A DNA stretch of 64,000 nt from assembly GCF_003268855.1 (NCBI RefSeq), contig NZ_QLSZ01000009.1:1-64000 (forward strand), written 5' to 3'. The DNA comes from Flavobacterium aciduliphilum (GTDB lineage: Bacteria > Bacteroidota > Bacteroidia > Flavobacteriales > Flavobacteriaceae). The stretch's first letter is position 1, and the number at the start of each line of letters is the position of its first letter. The notes beneath the pieces were generated by a model. That model made no database searches. It was not told the DNA's origin and was given only the letters and a program-made list of their open reading frames with translations. The position numbers and the translations under genes were made by a program. Shown piece by piece: positions 42,306 to 50,575 of the stretch.

Positions 42306-43587
42306 ATTCTTCCGATTTTGTTTCAAAGGAGAAATTTCTAAGTTTGGGCACTTTTGCATAAGTAAAAGCGATTACTCCAAGTGTCAAAACACCTCCTGTA
42401 ACTACAGCACGAACTGTACCTAACCAATTGGCCATTACACCACTTTCAAAATCGCCAAATTCGTTGGAAGAACTCACAAATATTGTATTCACCGCCGATA
42501 CTCTTCCTCGCATCGCATCGGGCGTAACCAATTGTAAGATGGTACTTCGAATAACGACACTCACTGCATCAAACATACCAGAGCAAAGAAGCATTAAAAA
42601 AGACAGTATGAAGTTGGTAGAGATGCCAAAAATGATGATTGAAACAGCAAAACCTGTCACACAAAGAAACAACTTTTTTCCAGGTTGTCGTTGCAAAGGA
42701 AGGAATGCTAGGATTGCAAAAGTAAAAATTGCTCCTATTCCAGGGGCCGCTCTTAATATTCCAAAACCCATCTCATCTACATGTAAAATTTCTTTTTGAT
42801 AAACAGGCAACAAAGCCACAGCACCTCCAAAAAGAACAGAAAACATATCCAGCAATTGAGCTCCAAGAAGTGTAGGGGTTTTAAAAACAAATTTGATTCC
42901 TTCTCGAATACTTTCCAACATTGGTTCTTTCTCTTTCTTTACTATAGGTTTTTTAGAAATTCCCATCAAAGGAATAAACATGAGTAAAAGAAAAATCCCT
43001 ACCCACAACAAACCCGTTTCGATACCAAAACATCCTATAAAAATTCCCGCCACTAAAGGACCGAGAACGGCACCAATTTGCCATGCCATACTACTCCAAC
43101 TTGTTCCGTTAGGGTAATGTGCTCTGGGAACAATAAGTCCGAATAAAGAAAACATTGCAGGAACAAAAAATGTGCGCAATACCCCTCCTACAAAAACTAA
43201 TCCGTATACCATCCAGACCTTTAGGGTTACAGACACTATTATTGGAAAATAAGATGATGACAATAAAAAAAGACCTACTGCTGTTATAATATAGCCTATG
43301 AGAGCATAACTCACCATTTTTTTCTTTTCATTTAAGTCGACAAAATGACCCGCAAATAAGGAACACCCTATGGCAGGAATTACCTCAGCAAGTCCAACAA
43401 ATCCGAGAGAAAGTTTGTTGTTGGTTAACTGATACACCCAATAATACAAAATGGTAGCCTGCATATTTAAGGCAAAAATAACCCCAATACGCAACAACAA
43501 TAACCTGCGAAACTCAATGCTTTGAAGTGAAGGATTTTTGGAAAAAAAAGATTTTTTGGCCGATTGAAAAGTCTGTACTACATTCAT
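42304..43587 (-). CDS. MFS transporter
   Basis: This 427-residue protein has 12 predicted membrane helices. An N-terminal cytoplasmic tail of about 30 residues precedes helix 1. VDLNEKKKMVSYALIGY (loop 2-3) corresponds to the MFS A-motif, and ILQLVTPDAMRGRVSAVNTIFVSSSNEFGDFESG (about 360-390, in outline) is the hallmark of the MFS_3/EntS-like group, whose members export siderophores or drugs. No siderophore genes are nearby, so the substrate is not assigned. It is a single gene ending at the shared terminator. Confidence 0.85.
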   Translation of the reverse strand: MNVVQTFQSAKKSFFSKNPSLQSIEFRRLLLLRIGVIFALNMQATILYYWVYQLTNNKLSLGFVGLAEVIPAIGCSLFAGHFVDLNEKKKMVSYALIGYIITAVGLFLLSSSYFPIIVSVTLKVWMVYGLVFVGGVLRTFFVPAMFSLFGLIVPRAHYPNGTSWSSMAWQIGAVLGPLVAGIFIGCFGIETGLLWVGIFLLLMFIPLMGISKKPIVKKEKEPMLESIREGIKFVFKTPTLLGAQLLDMFSVLFGGAVALLPVYQKEILHVDEMGFGILRAAPGIGAIFTFAILAFLPLQRQPGKKLFLCVTGFAVSIIIFGISTNFILSFLMLLCSGMFDAVSVVIRSTILQLVTPDAMRGRVSAVNTIFVSSSNEFGDFESGVMANWLGTVRAVVTGGVLTLGVIAFTYAKVPKLRNFSFETKSEE

Positions 43588-43671
43588 TACAATTAACTAT
43601 GCATTAAAAACAGGTGTAAAAGTATTCTATTCTTCTTTTTCAAGAGGCGTCAAACCTATATTTATTCTTTT

Positions 43672-44187
43672 TTAACACCATTGATACAGCTCTTGAATGA
43701 CTTTTTTTACAGAATCAAAAGCTATTTTTTCAGGATTTATGTCAGATTTTTCCAACCAAACCAGCGCTTTGATTTCGTCTTGAGCGGCCACCTGCACCCC
43801 ATCGAAATTTAATTCACATTCGTAAAAAATATCTAAGGTTTTATAGGGTACCTCACGATAAAAATAGGTATTAGGAGCCGTTGTTCGATAACGCAATTGG
43901 TTTTCAGAAATTTCGATTCCTAGCTCCTCTCTAATTTCTCGGCAGGCCGCTTCGGTTGCATTTTCGTTAGGATCAATAAATCCTCCTGGTAAATCGAGCT
44001 TTCCTTTATCGGGATTTACATTACGCACCGTAAATAAAATCTTGTTTTTATATGTAAAAATAACAGCCACTGCCGCTGCTACATTGTGATACAATACAAA
44101 GCAACAATGATCACATTCCAGCTTAACATCTGCAATAAAGGACACTCCTTGCACACCGCATTTTGGACAAAATTCAGAAAAAGACAT
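43672..44187 (-). CDS. NUDIX hydrolase with N-terminal zinc ribbon
   Basis: There are 171 residues from ATG 44187; a longer frame reaches into guaC and adds unrelated residues. CPKCG...CDHC (about 6-27) is a zinc ribbon as in NADH pyrophosphatase-like NUDIX proteins. The NUDIX box runs GGFIDPNENATEAACREIREELG (G-x5-E-x7-REUxEExGU, about 72-94). It should hydrolyse a nucleotide diphosphate compound to two phosphate-linked parts; the exact substrate is open. It starts 5 bases after the guaC stop, so the two form an operon, consistent with a nucleotide-recycling role. Confidence 0.85.
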   Translation of the reverse strand: MSFSEFCPKCGVQGVSFIADVKLECDHCCFVLYHNVAAAVAVIFTYKNKILFTVRNVNPDKGKLDLPGGFIDPNENATEAACREIREELGIEISENQLRYRTTAPNTYFYREVPYKTLDIFYECELNFDGVQVAAQDEIKALVWLEKSDINPEKIAFDSVKKVIQELYQWC

Positions 44188-44192
44188 GGTGC

Positions 44193-45233
44193 TTATTTTG
44201 AATAAATACGGTTTTCTTGTTCTAAAACCCTTATGAAAGTAGTACGTTTGGTGAGTTCTTTTATTTTTGAAGCCCCCACATATGTACACGTGCTTCGAAT
44301 GCCTCCCAAAATATCATGTAAAGTTTCGATGACATCCCCTTTAAAAGGAACTTGAACCGTCTTACCCTCACTGGCTCTGTAATCGGCTACTCCCCCAACA
44401 TGCTTGTTCATGGCTGTATCTGAACTCATTCCGTAAAACATTTTATATTTTTCTCCTTTTATTTCAAGTAATTCGCCTCCACTTTCTGTATGCCCAGCCA
44501 ACATACCGCCCAGCATAACAAAATCAGCTCCAGCACCAAATGCCTTGGCTACATCACCAGGAATGGTACACCCACCGTCACTTATTATATGTCCTCCCAA
44601 ACCATGAGCGGCATCGGCACACTCAATAATGGCAGAAAGTTGTGGATACCCTACTCCCGTTTTAACTCGTGTAGTACAAACAGAACCTGGACCAATGCCT
44701 ACTTTTACAATATCGGCACCTTCTAGCAGTAACTCTTCTACCATTTCGCCTGTAACCACGTTTCCTGCAATAATCACTTTATCTGGGAATTGTTTTCTCA
44801 TTTGCTTGACAAAATTTACAAAATGCTCAGAGTACCCATTGGCAACATCGATACACAAAAATTTTAATTGCGGATTTTGTTCAAATATTTCAGCTACTTT
44901 TTTGGCATCCGATGTTCCTGTGCCAGTGCTTACCGCTATATAATTTGTTATAGATTCAGGAGCATTTTTAATAAATTCATGCCATTGATGTACCGTATAA
45001 TGTTTGTGGATGCAGGAAAATAATTTTTCTTTTGCCAGCGCTAGCGCCATTTCAAAGGTTCCAACAGTGTCCATATTAGCAGCCATAATAGGCACTCCCG
45101 TCCAAGTGGCCGTACTGTGTTTGAATTTAAATTCTCGCTCTAAAGAAACTTGTGCTCTACTGTTTAATGTAGATCGTTTAGGTCTAATCATGACGTCTTT
45201 AAATCCTAATTTCAATTCAGTTTCTATTCTCAT
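44193..45233 (-). CDS. guaC: GMP reductase
   Basis: There are 346 residues from ATG 45233 ([14 protein letters not shown]), the usual length of the E. coli/eukaryote type. The protein lacks CBS domains, which separates it from GuaB. The catalytic loop [12 protein letters not shown] places C186 exactly where E. coli GuaC has it. [15 protein letters not shown] (50-64), [10 protein letters not shown] and FYGMSS follow. It converts GMP to IMP with NADPH, opposing guaB. The adjacent NUDIX gene is co-transcribed. Confidence 0.95.
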   Translation of the reverse strand: MRIETELKLGFKDVMIRPKRSTLNSRAQVSLEREFKFKHSTATWTGVPIMAANMDTVGTFEMALALAKEKLFSCIHKHYTVHQWHEFIKNAPESITNYIAVSTGTGTSDAKKVAEIFEQNPQLKFLCIDVANGYSEHFVNFVKQMRKQFPDKVIIAGNVVTGEMVEELLLEGADIVKVGIGPGSVCTTRVKTGVGYPQLSAIIECADAAHGLGGHIISDGGCTIPGDVAKAFGAGADFVMLGGMLAGHTESGGELLEIKGEKYKMFYGMSSDTAMNKHVGGVADYRASEGKTVQVPFKGDVIETLHDILGGIRSTCTYVGASKIKELTKRTTFIRVLEQENRIYSK

Positions 45234-45340
45234 TCTCTTGTTTTTTTTCAAAAATATTACAAATCATAAATATTCTATCTTTTTGAAACACAAAATAATT
45301 AAAAATTATTAACAGTCTCAAACTTTCCAAGAATCATCGC

Positions 45341-45348
45341 TATTTTTG
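45341..45348 (+). promoter_or_regulatory. -7 promoter element for the pentapeptide-repeat gene
   Basis: TATTTTTG fits TAnnTTTG, 29 bases before ATG 45378. Confidence 0.5.
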
Positions 45349-45377
45349 TCCAATAGCTAAATCTTAAAAAATAATTT

Positions 45378-45950
45378 ATGCCAGTAGACTATATCCTTGA
45401 TCAAGAATTTGAAAATCAATCGTTCGATGATGCGACAACCAAATTCAAGGATTTTGAAAATTGTACATTTACGTCTTGCGATTTTACGAGATGTACTTTT
45501 CAAACCGTAACTTTTATTGATTGTAATTTTTTTTCTTGTACTTTTCAAGAAGCTAAAATTAATTACGTAGCCCTTCGAGGCGTGTTTTTTAATGCTTGTA
45601 ATTTTACCAATGTGAATTTTGCCATGACCGAACAAACTCTTTTCGAGTTTCATTTTAATGATTGTTTGCTTGATTATGCCAAATTTTATGCTTTAAAGCT
45701 ACGAAAAATGCAATTCATCAATTGCAGTATGGTTGCGATTGATTTTATGGACTGTGATTTATCTGAAGCATTATTTGATAATTGTAATTTAAGACGTGCC
45801 GTGTTTAGCAACACCACTCTTACCAAAGCTGATTTTTCAACAAGCTTCCATTATACTATTGACCCAGAGAAGAATAAAATTAAAAAAGCGGTATTTGCTA
45901 CAGAAGGTTTGAGCGGATTGTTAGAAAAATATGATATTGTTATTAAATAA
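45378..45950 (+). CDS. pentapeptide-repeat protein
   Basis: The 190 residues are built almost wholly of A(D/N)LXX-type five-residue repeats with Phe or Leu at the centre and many Cys/Asp/Asn (CTFTSCDFTRCTFQ, NCTF..., DCNF, ACNFTNVNF, FINCSMVAIDFMDCDLSEALFDNCNL in outline). This predicts a right-handed quadrilateral beta-helix of about eight coils, with a short break near 100-110 and a C-terminal cap (KYDIVIK). The length is near that of McbG/Qnr-like proteins that mimic DNA and bind gyrase. That role is not shown here, and many pentapeptide proteins do other things. It is a single gene, divergent from guaC. Confidence 0.88.
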   Translation: MPVDYILDQEFENQSFDDATTKFKDFENCTFTSCDFTRCTFQTVTFIDCNFFSCTFQEAKINYVALRGVFFNACNFTNVNFAMTEQTLFEFHFNDCLLDYAKFYALKLRKMQFINCSMVAIDFMDCDLSEALFDNCNLRRAVFSNTTLTKADFSTSFHYTIDPEKNKIKKAVFATEGLSGLLEKYDIVIK

Positions 45951-46015
45951 CTCAAAAACATTTATTTAAAACCAATTCAACTTTGTTTTTTATAGAATTA
46001 ACAAAAAAATAACAA

Positions 46016-46062
46016 TACATTTGTATATACAAATAAAAAATATCATACACTTGTACCTACAA
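46016..46062 (+). promoter_or_regulatory. MarR operon promoter with two palindromic operators
   Basis: The -7 element TACATTTG (46016-46023) overlaps the perfect 16-bp palindrome ATTTGTATATACAAAT (46019-46034). A second site, TTGTA-CC-TACAA (46051-46062), has its centre 30 bases downstream, about three helical turns. Both share the half-site TTGTA. Their position suggests autorepression by the MarR protein encoded 18 bases further on. Confidence 0.65.
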
Positions 46063-46079
46063 ATTTTGTTACAACAATA

Positions 46080-46535
46080 ATGAAGATAGAAGAAATCATA
46101 AAGTCGACTGTATCGTTGGATGATGCGAAGAAAGTTATCCTAAACATTGTATACACACAGAATGTCATTTCGGATAGGTTTAATGAATTGTTAAAACCCT
46201 ACGATCTTTCTAGTGAGCAGTTTAATGTATTGCGAATCTTGAGAGGGCAAAAGGGAAATCCGGCCAACATGTGTGTAATACAAGAACGGATGGTTACTAA
46301 AAACAGTAATACTACAAGACTTATCGATAAACTTTTATTAAAAGGGCTTGTCACAAGAGAAGTTTGTCCCGAAAACAGAAGAAAAATTGAAGTGTTAATT
46401 ACAGAAAAAGGATTAAATCTCCTCACCGAATTGGATCCTAAAGTATTAGAACATGAAAAGTCATTAGCATCCAATTTAAATCAAGAAGAAATTATCCTAT
46501 TAAATACGTTATTAGAGAAATACAGAACCCTTTAA
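46080..46535 (+). CDS. MarR-family transcriptional regulator
   Basis: This 151-residue protein has a winged helix at about 35-105: LSSEQFNVLRILRG, NMCVIQERM, NSNTTRLIDKLLLKGLV and the wing with CPENRRKIEVLITEKGLNLL (in outline), flanked by the dimer helices. It probably dimerises and binds the two TTGTA-type palindromes just upstream, repressing itself and the nitroreductase and YceI genes that follow at 10 and 32 bases. The inducer is unknown; phenolic or oxidative signals are common for the family. Confidence 0.92.
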   Translation: MKIEEIIKSTVSLDDAKKVILNIVYTQNVISDRFNELLKPYDLSSEQFNVLRILRGQKGNPANMCVIQERMVTKNSNTTRLIDKLLLKGLVTREVCPENRRKIEVLITEKGLNLLTELDPKVLEHEKSLASNLNQEEIILLNTLLEKYRTL

Positions 46536-46545
46536 ATATAAAATT

Positions 46546-47178
46546 ATGAGTCAATTTAACGAAAATGCAAAATGGCGTTATGCAACAAAAAAATATGATG
46601 CTACTAAAAAAGTATCAGAAGCTGATTTAGCAACCTTGAAAGAAGCCATCCGTTTTTCTGCTTCCTCTTTTGGATTACAATTGTATAAAGTATTGATTGT
46701 AGAAAATCCAGAAGTAAGAGCACAATTACAACCTGCTTCTTGGGGACAAACTCAAATTGTTGATGCGTCGCACTTATTAGTTTTTGCAAATCAAACTACA
46801 GTTACAGAAGCTGATGTAGATGCGTACATCAACAATGTGGCAGCTACAAGAAACATGCCTTTAGAATCTTTAACAGGATATGGAGATTACATGAAGGGAG
46901 CTATTGCAAACATGCCAGAAGAGGTAAAACCAATTTGGACTGCAAAACAAACCTACATTGCATTGAGCAATTTAATGAATGCAGCCGCAGAATTAAAAAT
47001 TGATGTAACTCCTATGGAAGGTTTTGTTCCAGCGCAATACAATGAAATTTTAGGTTTAGACATACTTAATCTTAATGCAGCATTAGTAGCTGCTGTTGGG
47101 TATCGTCACGAAGAAGATGCCACACAACATTATGCAAAAGTTAGAAAATCGAATGACGATTTGTTCATTACACTATAA
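46546..47178 (+). CDS. FMN-dependent NAD(P)H nitroreductase
   Basis: The 210 residues show the NfsB-like nitroreductase fold: WRYATKKYDATKKVS (10-24, FMN phosphate), RFSASSFGLQLYKVLIV (36-52), TAKQTYIALSNLMNAAAEL (about 142-160) and PMEGF (about 167-171). These enzymes reduce nitro groups or quinones by two-electron steps with NAD(P)H. It sits second in the MarR operon, a usual setting for an induced detoxification or redox-balance enzyme. Confidence 0.9.
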   Translation: MSQFNENAKWRYATKKYDATKKVSEADLATLKEAIRFSASSFGLQLYKVLIVENPEVRAQLQPASWGQTQIVDASHLLVFANQTTVTEADVDAYINNVAATRNMPLESLTGYGDYMKGAIANMPEEVKPIWTAKQTYIALSNLMNAAAELKIDVTPMEGFVPAQYNEILGLDILNLNAALVAAVGYRHEEDATQHYAKVRKSNDDLFITL

Positions 47179-47210
47179 TTATTAAACATTAAACATTAAA
47201 AATTTAAATC

Positions 47211-47777
47211 ATGAAAAATTTAAAAACAATTGCCCTTGCCCTATTCGTAGCCGTATCTGCTTTAGCTACAGCTCAATCTAAAAAAATAGATGTTAAAAAA
47301 AGTACCATTCATTGGGTTGGTAAAAAAGTAACAGGACAACACGAAGGAACGGTAGCCTTTAAAGAAGGAAATCTTATCTTTAAAGGAAAAAAACTTACTG
47401 GTGGAAGTTTTGTAGTAGACATGACATCGCTTACCTCTACAGATATAACAGGAGAATATTTAGGAAAATTAAACGGTCACTTAAAATCGGAAGATTTCTT
47501 TGGAACTGAAAAATTCCCAACGTCAAAATTAGTTTTCAAATCAATTGGAGACAAAGGAAATGGCGTGTATAGTGTTACTGCCGATCTAACTATTAAAGAT
47601 GTTACTGCTCCAGTAAAATTTGAAATTACTGTTACAGGATCTACTGCAAAAGCAAACGTATCTATTGACAGAACGAAATACGGAATCAAATATGGTTCTG
47701 GAAGTTTCTTCGATAATTTAGGTGATAAAACAATCAACGATCAATTTGATTTAGCAGTTACTTTAGAATTCCAATAA
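47211..47777 (+). CDS. YceI-family periplasmic lipid-binding protein
   Basis: The 188-residue protein has a signal peptide (ALFVAVSALATAQ, cut near 21). KKIDVKKSTIHWVGKKVTGQHEGTV (in outline) starts the YceI lipocalin-like barrel, and SIDRTKYGIKYGSGSFFDNLGDKTINDQF near 150-178 is the family signature. Such proteins bind polyisoprenoids or amphiphiles in the periplasm. It is the third gene of the MarR operon; in flavobacteria MarR-nitroreductase-YceI grouping recurs. A strong hairpin lies 20 bases after the stop. Confidence 0.92.
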   Translation: MKNLKTIALALFVAVSALATAQSKKIDVKKSTIHWVGKKVTGQHEGTVAFKEGNLIFKGKKLTGGSFVVDMTSLTSTDITGEYLGKLNGHLKSEDFFGTEKFPTSKLVFKSIGDKGNGVYSVTADLTIKDVTAPVKFEITVTGSTAKANVSIDRTKYGIKYGSGSFFDNLGDKTINDQFDLAVTLEFQ

Positions 47778-47796
47778 CAGAATATTTGCTAGAAAA

Positions 47797-47828
47797 GAAG
47801 GCTTCAAAGGACATCCTTTGAAGCCTTC
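47797..47828. terminator. 15-bp perfect hairpin after the MarR operon
   Basis: GAAGGCTTCAAAGGA and its exact reverse complement enclose a two-base loop (CA). No T run follows in either direction, so it could be a bidirectional terminator of non-standard type or an mRNA 3'-end stabiliser. Confidence 0.6.
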
Positions 47829-47862
47829 ACATATTTAAATTTCATTGTAGTATATTTGCCCC

Positions 47863-48429
47863 ATGGAACAAATTGTTTTAATTGACAACTACGATAGTTT
47901 TACATTTAATCTAGTACACTATCTAGAAGCATTGAATTGCTCTGTAACCGTGTTTCGTAACGACCGTTTTGATCTAGATGTTATCGATTCTTTTGATAAA
48001 ATCATTTTGTCTCCTGGTCCAGGAATTCCCTCAGACGCTGGACTTTTAAAAGACGTTATAACAAAGTATGCCCCAACCAAAAAAATTTTAGGGATTTGCT
48101 TAGGTCACCAAGCTATTGGAGAAGTATTTGGCGCACAATTAGAAAATCTTGATACCGTTTACCATGGCGTGAGTTCCGGAATCACCCTAACAACCGACGA
48201 TGTTCTATTTAAAAATTTGCCTAAAAATATCACTGTTGGACGCTATCATTCTTGGGTTATAAGTTCGGTAAATTTTCCAAAACATCTTGAAATTACATCC
48301 GTGAGTGAGGAGGGTTTCATCATGTCTATACGCCATAAATACTATCCTGTTTTTGGGGTTCAATTTCATCCTGAAAGTATTTTGACTCCTTTAGGAAAAG
48401 AAATAATAGCCAATTGGATGCGTCTTTAA
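47863..48429 (+). CDS. anthranilate/aminodeoxychorismate synthase glutaminase subunit
   Basis: This 188-residue class I glutamine amidotransferase shows IDNYDSFTFNLVHYLE (6-21), SPGPGIPSDAG (49-59), the nucleophile loop GICLGHQAIGE (Cys about 79), YHSW and GVQFHPESILTP with the His-Glu pair (about 167-169). It supplies ammonia to chorismate for pABA or anthranilate (PabA or TrpG). The two roles cannot be separated by the sequence, and no component I gene is in the window. folP at 30-31 kb is the nearest folate gene. It is monocistronic. Confidence 0.9.
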   Translation: MEQIVLIDNYDSFTFNLVHYLEALNCSVTVFRNDRFDLDVIDSFDKIILSPGPGIPSDAGLLKDVITKYAPTKKILGICLGHQAIGEVFGAQLENLDTVYHGVSSGITLTTDDVLFKNLPKNITVGRYHSWVISSVNFPKHLEITSVSEEGFIMSIRHKYYPVFGVQFHPESILTPLGKEIIANWMRL

Positions 48430-48590
48430 AATCTAAAACATCCTTTTTTTATACCAAAAACCAGTTTTTATTATGAATAAAACTTTTACTTCATATAAAA
48501 GTCAATATATAACTGGATAATAATAAATTAAACAAATAATATAGAATTTATCTATTATTCATTTTTCATTAATTTTTTATTAAATAATAA

Positions 48591-48628
48591 TTAAACAAAC
48601 GTTTAATTTAAACAATTGTTTAATTTTG
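48591..48628 (+). promoter_or_regulatory. TetR-type operators over the efflux operon promoter
   Basis: Two inverted repeats lie end to end: TTAAAC-AAAC-GTTTAA (48591-48606) and the perfect 16-bp palindrome TTAAACAATTGTTTAA (48608-48623). The -7 element TAATTTTG (48621-48628) overlaps the second. Identical half-sites TTAAAC 17 bases apart fit two TetR dimers that block the promoter. Confidence 0.7.
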
Positions 48629-48653
48629 TATCGAGTTTTAAAAACTGTTGCTT

Positions 48654-49277
48654 ATGGAATTCAATGAAAAACAAATTGAGATATTAACGGTCGCTGAAAA
48701 GCTCTTTGCAGATGAAGGGTTTGACGGCACCTCTGTTCGAGAAATTGCACAATTGGCACAAGTCAATGTAGCCATGATTTCGTATTACTTTGGTTCGAAA
48801 GAAAAACTCCTAGAAGCTTTAGTGCTCTTCCGAATTAAAAGTATGAAACTACAACTGGAGAACCTCCTTCAAGAGAACAGCTCCCCTATTGAAAAAATTG
48901 AAAAGCTCGTCGCTTTATACATCAAACGGGTATATTCTAATCGGTGCATCTATCAAATTCTCCATTTTGAACTCTCCAATAAAAAGAGAGAACTAAATCT
49001 TGAGGTTTTTACACAGGTAAAAAATGATAATTTAGAGCTGCTTCGAAACATCATTCGCGAAGGTCAGTTACAAGGGGTTTTCCAACAAGAAGTCAACATA
49101 GAGCTTTTATCCTCCACTATTATCGGTTCGCTAACGCATTTTCACATGAACAAACCTTATTTCAAGGAATTGTTGCATCTACCTACTGAAGCTTCTTATG
49201 AACATTATGTACTCACAACATTCACAACCCATATACAAAAAACCATCAAAGCTTTACTCACACATGAAGACAACTAA
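48654..49277 (+). CDS. TetR-family regulator of the efflux operon
   Basis: There are 207 residues from ATG 48654 (an in-frame TTG is 6 bases upstream). The N-terminal helix-turn-helix is ILTVAEKLFADEGFDGTSVREIA, then VNVAMISYYFGSKEKLLEALV (about 10-53). The ligand domain is all-helical and ends in LLTHEDN. The last 14 bases overlap the start of the TolC-like gene, so the regulator is translated together with the pump. It most likely represses the operon through the TTAAAC operators just upstream. Confidence 0.92.
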   Translation: MEFNEKQIEILTVAEKLFADEGFDGTSVREIAQLAQVNVAMISYYFGSKEKLLEALVLFRIKSMKLQLENLLQENSSPIEKIEKLVALYIKRVYSNRCIYQILHFELSNKKRELNLEVFTQVKNDNLELLRNIIREGQLQGVFQQEVNIELLSSTIIGSLTHFHMNKPYFKELLHLPTEASYEHYVLTTFTTHIQKTIKALLTHEDN

Positions 49278-50568
49278 AATATTTCTCTTAGCCTTAATGG
49301 CTTTATCGTCTCAAGTCGTCTTAAGTCAGACAAAAAAAGTACTATCGCTCAAAGAAGCTATTGCTCTTGTACTTACCAACAGTCATGAAGCGCTTTTAGC
49401 GAATACTAAAATCAAAACAGCTGCCTTAGAACTAGAGACCTTAAAAAACAACCAATATCCAAATTTGAAGGCTTCTGGTCAATATTTGCGTCTATCAAAT
49501 GCGAATGTTAAATCAAATTTTGGAGGTGGCAATGGCATGGATGTAAGCCAACTTATGTTAGGTCAAATAAACGCTTCAATGCCTGTTTTTAGCGGTTTTA
49601 AACTCAAAAACAGCATTCAGGCCTCTGAAAATATGGTCAAATCACAAACTGCTTCAAGTGCACACACCAAAGAACAGTTAGCTCTCGATGTCGTAGAACT
49701 ATTTGCCACTCTTTACAAGTCCCAAGAAATGATTGAGCTTTTTACTGAGAATTTGAAAAGCGCACAACAACGCACAAAAGATTTCTCAGCCATGGTTGAC
49801 AATGGGTTGATGGCTCGAAATGACTTACTCAAAGCGCAATTGCAAGAATCAAACGTACAGTTGTCATTAGATAATGCTCTTAAAAATACTTCTATTATCA
49901 ATTACCAATTAGTTACCTTATTACAACTCCCAGAAAATACGACTATTGAAATCGACATCAATGCTGTAAAAAAAGATATGGCGGCCAATCAACTCCAAAA
50001 AAATGAGGGAACACGCCAAGATGTTGAAGCCTTACAGTATCAAAAACAAGCCTCTGATATCGGGATTAAAATTGCACGTGCTGGGTATTTCCCTTCATTT
50101 GCTCTTACAGGAGGATATATCGCACTTGATTTGAAAAATACCTTAACTGTTACGAATGCTATGAATTTTGGTGTCGGACTGAATTATGACTTTACCTCGC
50201 TCTTAAAAAACAAAAAAGAAGTTGCTCTTGCAAAGAGTAAAGCCGAGCAAACCACACAAGCCTTAGCTATTTTATCCGATAAAATCAAAGAGGAAAGCCA
50301 ACAAGCCGAAGAGGATTATGCGTTTTCTTTAAAACAAAACAAAGTCTATGCCTTAGCTGCCACTCAAGCAGAGGAAAATTACCGAATTGTAAAAGACAAA
50401 TATGATAACAATCTGGCCACTACAAACGATCTACTCGAAGCGGATGTGCAACAATTACAATCTAAAATTAACCTAGCGCTTTCGCAAGCTGATATCGCAT
50501 TAAAATATTATAATTTACAATTTGCATCTGGAAAATTAATCAACTCATTCAATCTATCAACTAAATAA
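49264..50568 (+). CDS. TolC-like outer-membrane efflux protein
   Basis: ATG 49264 lies inside the end of the TetR gene and begins a signal peptide (IFLLALMALSSQVVLSQ). The 434-residue protein has two OEP domains of long coiled helices: KKVLSLKEAIALVLTNSHEALLAN (in outline) opens the first, and the second begins near 230 with LQLPENTTIEI. It forms a trimeric channel across the outer membrane and periplasm. The EmrA-like adaptor starts 7 bases downstream. Confidence 0.9.
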   Translation: MKTTKIFLLALMALSSQVVLSQTKKVLSLKEAIALVLTNSHEALLANTKIKTAALELETLKNNQYPNLKASGQYLRLSNANVKSNFGGGNGMDVSQLMLGQINASMPVFSGFKLKNSIQASENMVKSQTASSAHTKEQLALDVVELFATLYKSQEMIELFTENLKSAQQRTKDFSAMVDNGLMARNDLLKAQLQESNVQLSLDNALKNTSIINYQLVTLLQLPENTTIEIDINAVKKDMAANQLQKNEGTRQDVEALQYQKQASDIGIKIARAGYFPSFALTGGYIALDLKNTLTVTNAMNFGVGLNYDFTSLLKNKKEVALAKSKAEQTTQALAILSDKIKEESQQAEEDYAFSLKQNKVYALAATQAEENYRIVKDKYDNNLATTNDLLEADVQQLQSKINLALSQADIALKYYNLQFASGKLINSFNLSTK

Positions 50569-50575
50569 TTGCATC

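Noticed and set aside
45378..45950. Calling the pentapeptide protein a Qnr resistance determinant
   Set aside because: Only the repeat type and approximate length agree. The loop features of Qnr proteins cannot be confirmed by eye.
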